From Ferrimonas balearica (GTDB taxonomy: Bacteria; Pseudomonadota; Gammaproteobacteria; Enterobacterales; Shewanellaceae): DNA of 64,000 bases. The position numbers and the translations under genes are program-made. The stretch spans positions 1,366,874-1,430,873 of the forward strand of contig NZ_JAHVHV010000001.1 of assembly GCF_019802085.1 (NCBI RefSeq), given 5' to 3'. Below the pieces are notes generated by a model. The model was given only the letters and a program-made list of their open reading frames with translations. It was not told the DNA's origin and did not search any database. This document shows, in pieces, positions 54,692-63,569 of the stretch; within the stretch, counting starts at the first letter, position 1; each line of letters starts with the position of its first letter.

Positions 54692-55779
54692 GGATCGCCA
54701 TCCTCGGCTGCGGTCAGCTGGCCCGCATGATGGCCCTGGCCGGCTGGGCCCGGGGCCACCGCTTCAGCTTCCTGGCGGAGCCCGGGGAGGATCCGGCGCC
54801 GGTGGAAGGCCTCGGCGAAGTGGTGGTGGCCGAGCCGAACCTCAGCCCGGAGCTGCTCTACCGGGCCCTGGGCCGACCGGAGGTGATCACCCCGGAGCGG
54901 GAGCAGCTGAGCGCTGAGCTGCTCAACGGCCTGGCCCAACTGGCCCCGGTCTACCCCGACGGCCGTGCCCTGACGCTGACCCAGCACCGGGCCCGGGAGA
55001 AAACCTTCATCAACGAACAGGGCTTTGCCACCGCCCCCTGGCAGGCGGTGGACCCGCACACGGACCTCGACGCCCTGGGCGACCTGCTGGGCTGGCCCCT
55101 GTTCATCAAAAGCTGTGAAGACGGCTACGACGGTTTGAACCAGTGGCGCCTGGACGGCCCCGGCAAGGCCCCTAAGCTCAACCCGGACATCGAGTACATC
55201 GCCGAGGGCGGTGTGGCGTTCGAGCGGGAGCTGTCCCTGGTGGCGGTGCGGGGCACCGACGGATCGGTGGCCTGCTACCCCCTGACGGAGAACCGGCACC
55301 AGGGCGGCGTACTGCAAAGCTCCCTGGCTCCGGCCCCGTCCCTGCCCGAGGGGCTGCAGGCCAAAGCGGAGCAGATGGCCCATACCCTGATGGCCGAGCT
55401 CAATTACTTGGGGGTGCTGACCCTGGAGCTGTTCCTGGTGGAGGAGCAGTTGCTGGTGAACGAGCTGGCCCCCCGGGTGCACAACAGCGGCCACTGGACC
55501 CAGTCCGGCGCCGACACCTGCCAGTTTGAGAACCATCTGCGGGCCATTACCGGGCTGCCCCTGGGCGCCACCCGGGCCCTGGCCCCCAGTGCCATGGTCA
55601 ACCTGTTGGGGGTGACCCCGCCAGCCCCGGAGCTGTGCCCCGGCGCCAAGGTGCACTGGTACAACAAGGGGGTGCGCCCGGGCCGCAAGGTGGGCCACAT
55701 CAACCTCAACGACGCCAACGAGCACAGCGTCCGCGCCTCGGTGGATCGCCTGGTGGACGCGCTGTACGGCAATGCGTAA
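54688..55779 (+). CDS. purK: N5-CAIR synthetase PurK
   Basis: This is a 363-residue ATP-grasp enzyme that joins aminoimidazole ribotide with bicarbonate using ATP. The N-terminal GCGQLARMM nucleotide loop, the central ATP-grasp domain ([20 protein letters not shown]) and the C-terminal [16 protein letters not shown] signature are present. Bicarbonate is a direct substrate, which fits the permease two genes upstream. Its other substrate, AIR, is also the precursor used by ThiC in the thiamine operon of this window. Confidence 0.96.
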   Translation: MRIAILGCGQLARMMALAGWARGHRFSFLAEPGEDPAPVEGLGEVVVAEPNLSPELLYRALGRPEVITPEREQLSAELLNGLAQLAPVYPDGRALTLTQHRAREKTFINEQGFATAPWQAVDPHTDLDALGDLLGWPLFIKSCEDGYDGLNQWRLDGPGKAPKLNPDIEYIAEGGVAFERELSLVAVRGTDGSVACYPLTENRHQGGVLQSSLAPAPSLPEGLQAKAEQMAHTLMAELNYLGVLTLELFLVEEQLLVNELAPRVHNSGHWTQSGADTCQFENHLRAITGLPLGATRALAPSAMVNLLGVTPPAPELCPGAKVHWYNKGVRPGRKVGHINLNDANEHSVRASVDRLVDALYGNA

Positions 55780-55856
55780 TCCAACCCCGCCAAAGGGGGC
55801 CAGCTCGCAGAGTCTTTCCTGACCTGATGGCTAACCCGCTGATGCTATTGACCTAA

Positions 55857-55880
55857 GGGGCCAGGCTCACGCCTGGCCCC
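55857..55880 (+). terminator. Hairpin after purK
   Basis: GGGGCCAGGC and GCCTGGCCCC form a 10-bp stem around TCAC, 78 bases after the purK stop. No U-run follows, so it may need a factor or simply protect the 3' end. Confidence 0.5.
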
Positions 55881-56046
55881 GCTGCGCTTAACGGACAATT
55901 AAGCTGCAGGCTCACTTTTACGCCCTATCCTACGCCGAGTTTTTGAACACCCCGCTATGCACCGGCAGCCACCGGACACATCAGCGGCACTTAGCCATGG
56001 CCTAAAGCCAGGCATCAACATATCGAACGCGTATGGAGGTTTGGCG

Positions 56047-56802
56047 ATGCGCCCTTACCTGATTCTGGCCGCCTTAACTGCGGCCCTATCAAGCCCCGCC
56101 CTGGCAGGCGAAGCGGAACCTTTCTCACCGGATTGCGACAAGTTCACCTGGGAGCAAAGGGAGCGCAATCCGCACTGCACCAATCCTGAGCCTGACAACC
56201 CAATTGAGGTTGACCCTTCCAACCCGATCGAACTAGCGCGTTGGCATTACGAAGTAGAAGGCCAGTTGGGGATCCCCGCTGAAGTAGTGCACAGGCTCTG
56301 TGGAGAAAAAAGCACGACCCATCCCCAAGATAATCGTGTTGTCTCTTGTTATTGGCGAGAGTCCAAAGGGACCTTAGAAACAAGAGCCTTTGATTACAGT
56401 GGAGCGTACGAAGCAAGTATCACATCCTACATCGAAGGCATCGGCTCTGAGAGAACAGTCGTTACAGTAACGGTAAGAGAGAAAGGGGGAGCCGACGACT
56501 TAGTCGAGAGCTTTGCTACTACGGTTTCGCTCGAAGGCGAGCACAGTGAGTCGCTCTTTACCACCGAGCGTTACAGTGTTGAAAGCGAGATAAACAATGG
56601 CAAGGACTTTCGCGTAACCCAATGGCTAAGCCGCGACTTAGACCGTGAAACGTACCGCACGATTGCAAACTTTCAGGATGCTGTGATGACCAAATCGGAG
56701 TGGCGTTACGATGGTCAAATGGATTCGGTTAGCGTTTACAACGGCCACTTTACCTTCTACAAAACGGTCAATGAATTCCTGAACTTTACTCACGGCCACT
56801 AG
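56047..56802 (+). CDS. Secreted orphan protein with four cysteines
   Basis: This is a 251-residue protein from ATG 56047, which follows GGAGG. A signal peptide (about residues 1-20, cut at LAGEA) is followed by a mature domain with four Cys (DCDKF, HCTN, RLCGE, SCYW), likely two disulfides. The C-terminal half is beta-rich. GC content is lower than the neighbouring genes, hinting at transfer. No family is recognised. Confidence 0.65.
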   Translation: MRPYLILAALTAALSSPALAGEAEPFSPDCDKFTWEQRERNPHCTNPEPDNPIEVDPSNPIELARWHYEVEGQLGIPAEVVHRLCGEKSTTHPQDNRVVSCYWRESKGTLETRAFDYSGAYEASITSYIEGIGSERTVVTVTVREKGGADDLVESFATTVSLEGEHSESLFTTERYSVESEINNGKDFRVTQWLSRDLDRETYRTIANFQDAVMTKSEWRYDGQMDSVSVYNGHFTFYKTVNEFLNFTHGH

Positions 56803-56861
56803 CATTCAGCTTTAACTTATCTTTCCTTAGGCCGCTGAGGTTTTCGTATTCAACAAAGCAC

Positions 56862-57347
56862 CTAGAGCACCTTCTGCCAGAACTGGGCCTGGCCCATGGC
56901 CGGGTCCAGTTCGTAGCCGGCAAAGCCAAACTTGCGGTAGGCGTTGCGGGCCACGGAGTTGCCCTCCAGCACCTCCAGGGTCAGCTTGGCGCACCCCATG
57001 GCCCGGGCCTGGCGCTCCAGCGCCTCCAGTAGCGCCATACTCACTCCCCTGCCCCGGTGCGAACTGAGCACCACCACGTCATGGACGTTCATCAGCGGCT
57101 TGCACTGGAAGGTGGAGAAGCCGCGAAAGGCGTTGAGCAAGCCCACCGGCTGCGCCCCGTCATAGGCAATCAGGCTGAGGGCCCCGGGCTCGTTGGCCAG
57201 GGCCGGGCCCAGACCCCGTTTGACCGGCTCCGCCAGCGGCGTCCCACCGCCCATGGGATCCCGGGCGTAGGCGTCCAGCAGTCCTACCATCGCCTCCACC
57301 TCCTTTGGGTGGTGGTAGTCCACGGTCTTGATGGTCAGCGGGGTCAT
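56862..57347 (-). CDS. GNAT-family N-acetyltransferase
   Basis: This is a 161-residue GNAT protein. The core VHDVVVLSSHRGRGVSMALLEALERQARAMGCAKLTLEV contains the acetyl-CoA binding R-G-x-G-x-x-x-A-like loop. NSVARNAYRKFGFAGYELD is the typical last strand. The acceptor is unknown. It is last gene of a short minus-strand cluster with DUF1643 and nuclease-like genes. Confidence 0.88.
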   Translation of the reverse strand: MTPLTIKTVDYHHPKEVEAMVGLLDAYARDPMGGGTPLAEPVKRGLGPALANEPGALSLIAYDGAQPVGLLNAFRGFSTFQCKPLMNVHDVVVLSSHRGRGVSMALLEALERQARAMGCAKLTLEVLEGNSVARNAYRKFGFAGYELDPAMGQAQFWQKVL

Positions 57348-57361
57348 GGCACTTCCTTGTC

Positions 57362-57853
57362 TTAATGGGTGGGTGTGTGGGCCTCAAAGGGCTGCATCGG
57401 GGCGTCGGCGCGCACGTAAAGGGGGTGGCGCGGCTGACCGGCCTGGCACCGACCCAGGCAATCGAGCCGATAGCCCGACAAAGGCCCGGCCAGCACCTCG
57501 GCATCGCGACCGGCCAGGCTGCCCCCCTGCCCCCAGGCCACCAAGATGGCATCGGACTGGGCGCTTAGGCAAGTCAGCCAGCGGTCGTTGTCGCCCCCCA
57601 CCGGATCCGGGATAGTGGCCAGCACCGCCGGCTTGGCGGCACAGTAGGCAAACAGGTTGGCCAACCAGCACCCGCCAAAGCCCCAGCGCCGGGCAAAATC
57701 GATGCAGCGTCGGCTAGTGGGATCATCGCGCTGGGCGTCTGCCCTGGAGGGGTTCAGGCCCACAATCAGCAGCACCGGCGCCGCCGGTGCCCAGCTGCGC
57801 CACAGGGCGTAACGGTAACGGCCGCAGGGGGAGAAGACGGCACCGCGCTCCAT
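57362..57853 (-). CDS. DUF1643 protein
   Basis: This is a 163-residue protein matching DUF1643, with RYRYALWR, LLIVGLNPSRADAQRDDPTSRRC and the central WLANLFAYCA. A role in nucleotide-related chemistry has been suggested for such proteins, but none is established. It starts three bases after the nuclease-like gene and is probably co-transcribed with it and the GNAT gene. Confidence 0.85.
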   Translation of the reverse strand: MERGAVFSPCGRYRYALWRSWAPAAPVLLIVGLNPSRADAQRDDPTSRRCIDFARRWGFGGCWLANLFAYCAAKPAVLATIPDPVGGDNDRWLTCLSAQSDAILVAWGQGGSLAGRDAEVLAGPLSGYRLDCLGRCQAGQPRHPLYVRADAPMQPFEAHTPTH

Positions 57854-57856
57854 GGC

Positions 57857-58255
57857 TCAGTCCAGCTGGTGAAAGGCGCGCAGGAAGTCGTTTTTGCTCT
57901 GCTCGAACTTGAAGTGCCCAGGGCTGTTGAGCGCCCGTTTGGGCTCGCTGAAAGCGGGCATCACGTAACCCCAGTTGGAGTTGCGGGCAAAGGCCACCAC
58001 CACGTTGACGTGGCTGTCGGCCCAGCGGTTGGTGAGCTTATGGTCCTCGCCATAGGCCTCCACGGTCTTCACCTGAATACGATGAAAGTGGGGGCCGTCG
58101 GATATGAGGATGTCGGTCTGGTGGCCGTTATCCAGCACCGGGGTGAACACCTGCCAGCCATCCTGCATCAGCCAGCTCACCACCATGCTTTCGAAGGAGA
58201 TGTTCTTCAGCGCCTGGTGGGTCTCGTCGGTGGTGGGGGTGGTGCGTCGGGGCAT
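57857..58255 (-). CDS. PD-(D/E)XK nuclease-like protein
   Basis: This is a 132-residue protein. The pattern SMVVSWLMQDGWQVFTPVLDNGHQTDILI followed by HRIQVKT gives a D…Q-x-K core like the small PD-(D/E)XK family related to group I intron endonucleases. The second acidic residue of the classical motif is replaced by Gln, as in several members. It has no neighbouring methylase or intron. The function is uncertain; it may be a DNA-binding or nuclease relic. Confidence 0.7.
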   Translation of the reverse strand: MPRRTTPTTDETHQALKNISFESMVVSWLMQDGWQVFTPVLDNGHQTDILISDGPHFHRIQVKTVEAYGEDHKLTNRWADSHVNVVVAFARNSNWGYVMPAFSEPKRALNSPGHFKFEQSKNDFLRAFHQLD

Positions 58256-58267
58256 GGGGCCTCCTTG

Positions 58268-58681
58268 TCAGGGGTCCGGCAGATTGGGCTCCGGGGCGTA
58301 GTCGGGCTGGCGAACGCTCAGAGTGTAGCGCCCCACCTCGTCACGCCGGGCGGCGTTGCGCATCAGGTAGGTGAGGATGCGGTACTCGCCGTCCATCGCC
58401 ACCTGACCACTGAACTCCGTACCCTCCACCGAACCGACAAAGAGCGCGCTGTCCTGATTGGGGCCGGTGATGTTGAAGTACTGGAAGCGGTTGTCGCTCT
58501 CAAGGGAGACGCTCAGCGGCGTGCCCTTTTGCAGGGTGATGCGGTACTCCACCAGCTCGTAGCCCGAGAGCCGGCCCTGGGTCGACACCTGGCCCTGGGC
58601 ATCCAGCGTCAGGGATTGGATCTGGGGCTCCGCCAGCACCGGCAGGGCCATCAGGCACAGCCCCCACATCACGCCTCTCAT
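58268..58681 (-). CDS. Periplasmic all-beta protein (DNA breaking-rejoining-like annotation family)
   Basis: This is a 137-residue protein with a signal peptide (cut after VLA, about residue 17). The beta-rich domain contains YRITLQKGTPLSVSLESDN and a YLMRNAARRDEVGRYTLSV segment, widespread in proteobacterial periplasmic proteins usually annotated as DNA breaking-rejoining. That name has no functional support here. It overlaps the RDD gene upstream (ATGA). Confidence 0.7.
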   Translation of the reverse strand: MRGVMWGLCLMALPVLAEPQIQSLTLDAQGQVSTQGRLSGYELVEYRITLQKGTPLSVSLESDNRFQYFNITGPNQDSALFVGSVEGTEFSGQVAMDGEYRILTYLMRNAARRDEVGRYTLSVRQPDYAPEPNLPDP

Positions 58682-59151
58682 GGCTCACCTTCCTCCGCAT
58701 CGAAGTGCACCGGGGTTTTCCGGTGGTGGCGCACCACCACGGTGCCCGCCAGCTTGTCGTGCCACCCCTGTTTGCGGCTGTCGAATGCCACCCAAATGAG
58801 GCCCAGGAACAGGGGGATGGTGGAAACGTAGTAGCCCAGGTAGCGGATCACCAGCTGGCCAACCCCAGGCTTGCCGCCGGTTTTGGCGTCGACGATGGTC
58901 ATCTTCAACACCATCTTGCCCGGCGTGGCAGACTTGTAGGCCCAGAACATCAGCACCGCCACCGCCGGCAGCAGGTAGTTGAGTGCCAGATCCCAGAAGC
59001 CGAACAGCCCCGGCCCCTGGTTGAGCCAGTAATCCTTGCCGTAGACCAAAGAGAGCACCGGGGTGATCAGTGCCGCCAGCAGCAGGGTGTCGATAAGCGC
59101 TGCGCCCACCCGGGCCCAGAAGCCGCCGTACTCCATCTCGTCGCTGTGCAT
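58678..59151 (-). CDS. RDD-family membrane protein
   Basis: This is a 157-residue protein with three membrane helices. The RDD motifs appear as GGFWARVGAALIDTLLL at the N-terminus and QGWHDKLAGTVVV near the C-terminus, where the conserved Arg/Asp residues sit. Some RDD proteins act in ion transport or stress tolerance, but the role here is unknown. ATG 59151 follows AAAGGAGG; the longer frame to 59244 is not supported. Confidence 0.85.
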   Translation of the reverse strand: MHSDEMEYGGFWARVGAALIDTLLLAALITPVLSLVYGKDYWLNQGPGLFGFWDLALNYLLPAVAVLMFWAYKSATPGKMVLKMTIVDAKTGGKPGVGQLVIRYLGYYVSTIPLFLGLIWVAFDSRKQGWHDKLAGTVVVRHHRKTPVHFDAEEGEP

Positions 59152-59387
59152 CACTGCCTCCTTTTGGCCATTGCACCCAAAGCCCCTTTGATAATGGTCG
59201 TTTTTTCCCCTTGAGCACAAACAATCCGGCGAAAAGGCAACCACTTGCGACGGCTATGGTGACAACAAGCGGCCACCCTGACTGCCCGCCGACGCCTCCC
59301 CCACCCAACGGAAAACCCCTGTGACACCAAGGGGGTTGGCGGCAAATGCGGACGCGCTGTCTATAGTTAGCGTTCAGCTAGGAACCG

Positions 59388-60509
59388 ATGCTTGACGAGA
59401 CTGCCATGAACATTCGTCGCTGTAGGCTTGCTCTTTGCTCCTCCCTGGCCCTGGTGGCCCTGCTCTGGGGCTGCGGCCAGGGCCCGGTGATCACCGCCGA
59501 CAAGTCCCCCCGCCCCGTTAAAGCCATGGTGCTGACCCAGGCCCAAAGCAGCGAGACGGTGTCGCTGCCGGCGATCCTGGAGCCGGTGGACCAGGCCCAG
59601 CTGGCGTTTCGCGTGGCTGGCCCGGTACAGAACGTGCTGGTCCAGGAGGGCCAGCGAGTGGCCAAGGGGGAGGTGTTGATGCACCTGGACCCCCACGACT
59701 TCGAGGTGCAGATCACTGAGTACCAGGCCCGGCTGCTGGAGGCCGAGGCTCAGGCCCGACAAGCGAGGCAGGAGCAGGCCCGGGTCGCGGCGGCGGGTCG
59801 GGATGACGCCATCGCCCGAGTGGAGCTGGACCGGGCCAATACGGCGGTGGAGCGCACCGAAGCGGCGGTGACCATCGTCGAGCAGCGATTGCAGATGATG
59901 CAGGATGCGCTCAGTTACAGCGTGCTTCGCGCGCCCTTTGACGGCGTGGTCTCCAACATCGAGATCGACACCCACGAACAGGCGGTACCGGCACTGTCGG
60001 TGGTCACGGTGCACGGTGACGGGGGGTTGCAGGCCCGGGTGGATCTGCCGGAGCAGCTGGCCAACCGGGTGCACCTAGGAATGGCCGGCGCCTTGCTGCT
60101 GTCCAACAGCGACAGCACCATTCCCACCGAGGTCACCGAGATCAGCCGCTCCGCCAGCGTCCTGAGCCGCACCTTCCGCATGACCGCCCGGCTCAATCGC
60201 CAACCGGACAATGCCTGGCCGGAACAGACCGGTCTGATGCAGCTCTCCCTGGCTTCGCCCGATGGAGCCGGATTCCTGATCCCCACCAGCGCCTTGCAAA
60301 GCAGCGGCGGCCAGCACTACGTGGCCCTGGTTAACGATGGGCGCATCGAGCGGGTTTCGGTGAGCGTGGTGGGCTACGACCGTGACCAGGTGCGGGTCCA
60401 GGGCACCCTGGCCCCGGGCAACGTACTGGTGGTGGCCGGGGCGCCCTACTTTAACGACGGTGACGAGGTGGGCGACGTCCTGCTGGGCAATCAAGAAGCC
60501 GAACTGTAG
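59388..60509 (+). CDS. RND efflux periplasmic adaptor lipoprotein
   Basis: This is a 373-residue membrane-fusion protein. The lipobox LLWGC near residue 29 indicates a lipid anchor. The barrel-sandwich halves surround a long helical hairpin (about residues 104-170), followed by a beta-barrel domain. It bridges the inner-membrane pump encoded next and the outer-membrane channel. ATG 59388 has AGGA five bases upstream; ATG 59406 is an alternative that gives a cleaner signal peptide. Confidence 0.9.
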   Translation: MLDETAMNIRRCRLALCSSLALVALLWGCGQGPVITADKSPRPVKAMVLTQAQSSETVSLPAILEPVDQAQLAFRVAGPVQNVLVQEGQRVAKGEVLMHLDPHDFEVQITEYQARLLEAEAQARQARQEQARVAAAGRDDAIARVELDRANTAVERTEAAVTIVEQRLQMMQDALSYSVLRAPFDGVVSNIEIDTHEQAVPALSVVTVHGDGGLQARVDLPEQLANRVHLGMAGALLLSNSDSTIPTEVTEISRSASVLSRTFRMTARLNRQPDNAWPEQTGLMQLSLASPDGAGFLIPTSALQSSGGQHYVALVNDGRIERVSVSVVGYDRDQVRVQGTLAPGNVLVVAGAPYFNDGDEVGDVLLGNQEAEL

Positions 60510-60518
60510 GAGTCCGCC

Positions 60519-63500
60519 ATGAACCCCGCAAAATGGGCCATCAACAAAGCGTTCTTCTCCAGTTTCCTCACTACCTTGCTCTGTCTGCTGGGCCTCTACG
60601 GCTACTTCGCCCTGGGCAAGCTGGAAGACCCGGCTTTCACGGTGAAAACCGCCGCGGTGGTGATCCTCTACCCCGGCGCCAGTGCCGAGCAGGTGGAGGC
60701 CCGGGTCACCGACGTGATGGAGCGCAAGCTCCAGGAGATGGGACGGCTTTGGAAAACCCGCTCCGTCAGCCGGCCGGGCCAGGCGATGATCTTTGTCGAG
60801 CTGGTGGAGACCACCACCGGCGACGAGCTGCCCCAACAGTGGGACCTGCTGCGCCGCAAGGTTAACGACGTCAAGCTGGAGCTGCCCCTGGAGGCGCAGA
60901 TCTCCGTGGTGGTGGACGAGTTCTCCGAGGTGTACGGCATGCTGTTTGCCCTGGTGGGGGATGGGATCCCGCCCCGGGAGCTCAACCACTACGCCCGTAT
61001 CCTGCAGCGGGATCTCAAAACCGTCCCCGGGGTCAACAAGGTGATGCTGCAGGGCCTGTATGAGCAGGCGATCTTCATCGAAGTGGATGAAACCAAGGTG
61101 GCCCAGTACCGCGCCACCCCGGCACAAATCCTCGACCAGCTGCAAAGCCAAAGCCTTATCAGCCATCCGGGTCAACTCACCCTGGGTTTTGAGCGGATCC
61201 GCATCAGCCAGACCGACACCCTGGACTCGGTGCAGGCGCTCAAAGACCTGGTGCTGCGGGCCGGCATTGGTGAGTTGGGGGCCCAGCGTTTTCGCCTGGG
61301 GGACGTGGCCCACGTCTACGAGGGGCCCAGCGTCTCTCCCCTGTCCATGAGCCGGTTCAACGGCCAGCGGGCGATCACCGTGGCGGTGAACCCCAAGGAT
61401 GGCATCAACGTGGTGGCCATTGGGGATTCGCTCAAGGCGGCCCTGGCCAACTTCGAGTCTCGGGTGCCGGCGGGGATCAAGGTCGAGGTCATCGCCTTCC
61501 AGCCGGATGAGGTGCAGAAGTCGGTGGACTCCTTCACCGGTAACCTGCTCAGCGCCGTGGCCATCGTGGTGGTGGTGCTGTGGATCTTTATGGGCTGGGC
61601 CAGCGCCGCCATCGTCGGCGGCAGCCTTGGGATCACCTTGCTGCTGACCCTGGTCTACATGCTGCTGGCCGGGGTGGATCTGCACCGGGTTTCGGTGGGG
61701 GCCTTTATCCTGGCTTTGGGGATGCTGGTGGACAACGCCATCGTCATCACGGATCTCTACATCGTCAAGGTGCGCTCCGGGGTGGAGAAGCTCAAGGCGG
61801 CCTCCGATTCGGTCACCGAAACCGCGGTGCCCCTGCTGGCCGCAACGCTGATCGCCATCGCCGCCACCTCCCCGGTGCTGTTCAGTCAAACCGCCTCGGC
61901 GGAGTTTGCCATCGACCTGTTTAAGGTGATGGCCTCCTCCTTGTCACTGAGTTGGCTGGTGGCCATCACCGTCACCCCGCTGATGTGTTACCGCTTCTAC
62001 AAGGTGAGCGGCAATGATGAGGGGCCGCCGGCCTGGCAGGCCAAGGCCCGAGGGCTCATCACCTGGCTGCTGAACAATCGCAAAACCGCCCTGGTGGTGA
62101 TCTTCGTCAGCCTGGTGGTCACCGGAGTGCTGAGCACCAAGGTGATGCTCAACTTTATGCCCGGCTCCGACCGGGCGATCACCTTTGTCGATTATTGGCT
62201 GCCCCAGGGGGGCAGCATCCGCCAGACCGCCGAGGACATGGCCGAGATCGAAGCCTGGCTGTTGGAGCAGCCGGAGGTGCGAAACATCGCCAGCTTTATC
62301 GGCGGCGGTGCCCCTCGGTTTACCGTGACCTACGAGCCGGAGCCCAATGACCCCGCCTACGGCCAGATTCTGGTGAACCTCAACAGTTTTGAAGAGATCC
62401 CGGCACTGCGCCGACGGGGCGATGCCTTTTTGAAGGCGCGCTTCCCCCAGGCCGAACCGCGCTTTCGCCCCCTCAAGCTGGCCACGGTGGACAAGTTCAA
62501 TATCGAGGCGCGCTTCAGCGGGCCCAATCCTACGGTGCTGCGGGAGTTGGCGGCGTCCGCCAAGGCGATCATGGCCGCTCACCCCCACCTCAAGTACGTG
62601 CGCGACGACTGGCGTCAGCCCAGCAAGGTGCTGGTGCCCCTGTTCAACCAGGACCGGGCCCGGCTCTCCGGGGTGACCCGCAACGACGTCAACATGGCCC
62701 TGGCCCGCGCCACCGACGGTTTGCCGGTGACCACGCTCTACTACGGTCGAGACCGCCTGGCGGTGCTGTTTCGGGATCTGGAGAGTCAGCGCGACGACTT
62801 CAGCACCCTGCTGACCCTGCCGGTTCCCCCCCTGCTGGGCGCCCATGTGGTGCCCCTGGGTCAGGTGGTGGATGGCTTCAAGTTGGCGTTTGAGGAGGGT
62901 CAGATCTGGCGGCGTAACCGGCTTCGGACCATGACGGTGCAGGCGGACGTGGAGGGGATGTCCGCTTCCAGCGCCCGTAAGGCGATCGCCGAGGAGATCG
63001 AGGCGATCCCCCTGCCGGCGGGCTACGCCTTCGAGTGGGGTGGCGAGTTCTACGACGAGAACCGCTCCATCACCGACATCTTTGCCCAACTGCCCAAGGC
63101 GGGGATCTTCATGCTGATCCTGATGGTGGCGATGTTCAATGGCCTGCGCCAGCCGCTGGTGATCATCCTCACCATTCCCCTGGCCATGGTGGGGGTGGTG
63201 CCCATTCTGATCCTCGCCGGAAAGCCCTTCGGCTTTATGGCCCTGGTGGGGGTGATCGCCCTGGCGGGGATGATCATCAAAAACGGCATCGTGCTGATGG
63301 ACCAAATCAACCTGGAGATCGCCAGCGGTCGCAACCCCTTCGACGCCCTGGTGGAGTCGGCGGTCAACCGCACCATGGCGATCAGCATGGCGGCCCTGAC
63401 CACGGTGCTGGGGATGATCCCCCTGTGGTGGGACCCGCTGTTTGGCCCCATGGCCGCCACCATCATCGGCGGCCTCACCCTGGCCACCTTCCTCACCTTG

Positions 63501-63569
63501 CTGATCATGCCCATCTACTACGCCATCCTCTACAGGGTGCCGCCACAGCAGGAGGCCGCCCATGCGTAA
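60519..63569 (+). CDS. RND efflux pump, inner-membrane transporter
   Basis: This is a 1016-residue AcrB-type protein with 12 helices, two large periplasmic loops and the proton-relay segment LALGMLVDNAIVITD (about residues 398-412). Family repeats include LTLPVPPLLGAHVVPLGQV and a C-terminal GMIIKNGIVLMDQINLE. It is drug or solvent type rather than metal type, since the heavy-metal-specific residues are absent, but the substrate is unknown. It lies nine bases after the adaptor gene. Confidence 0.95.
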   Translation: MNPAKWAINKAFFSSFLTTLLCLLGLYGYFALGKLEDPAFTVKTAAVVILYPGASAEQVEARVTDVMERKLQEMGRLWKTRSVSRPGQAMIFVELVETTTGDELPQQWDLLRRKVNDVKLELPLEAQISVVVDEFSEVYGMLFALVGDGIPPRELNHYARILQRDLKTVPGVNKVMLQGLYEQAIFIEVDETKVAQYRATPAQILDQLQSQSLISHPGQLTLGFERIRISQTDTLDSVQALKDLVLRAGIGELGAQRFRLGDVAHVYEGPSVSPLSMSRFNGQRAITVAVNPKDGINVVAIGDSLKAALANFESRVPAGIKVEVIAFQPDEVQKSVDSFTGNLLSAVAIVVVVLWIFMGWASAAIVGGSLGITLLLTLVYMLLAGVDLHRVSVGAFILALGMLVDNAIVITDLYIVKVRSGVEKLKAASDSVTETAVPLLAATLIAIAATSPVLFSQTASAEFAIDLFKVMASSLSLSWLVAITVTPLMCYRFYKVSGNDEGPPAWQAKARGLITWLLNNRKTALVVIFVSLVVTGVLSTKVMLNFMPGSDRAITFVDYWLPQGGSIRQTAEDMAEIEAWLLEQPEVRNIASFIGGGAPRFTVTYEPEPNDPAYGQILVNLNSFEEIPALRRRGDAFLKARFPQAEPRFRPLKLATVDKFNIEARFSGPNPTVLRELAASAKAIMAAHPHLKYVRDDWRQPSKVLVPLFNQDRARLSGVTRNDVNMALARATDGLPVTTLYYGRDRLAVLFRDLESQRDDFSTLLTLPVPPLLGAHVVPLGQVVDGFKLAFEEGQIWRRNRLRTMTVQADVEGMSASSARKAIAEEIEAIPLPAGYAFEWGGEFYDENRSITDIFAQLPKAGIFMLILMVAMFNGLRQPLVIILTIPLAMVGVVPILILAGKPFGFMALVGVIALAGMIIKNGIVLMDQINLEIASGRNPFDALVESAVNRTMAISMAALTTVLGMIPLWWDPLFGPMAATIIGGLTLATFLTLLIMPIYYAILYRVPPQQEAAHA

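Noticed and set aside
60075-63563. Two long minus frames (604 and 539 codons) opposite the RND genes
   Set aside because: They are shadows of the pump genes in GC-rich DNA with no start signals or domains.
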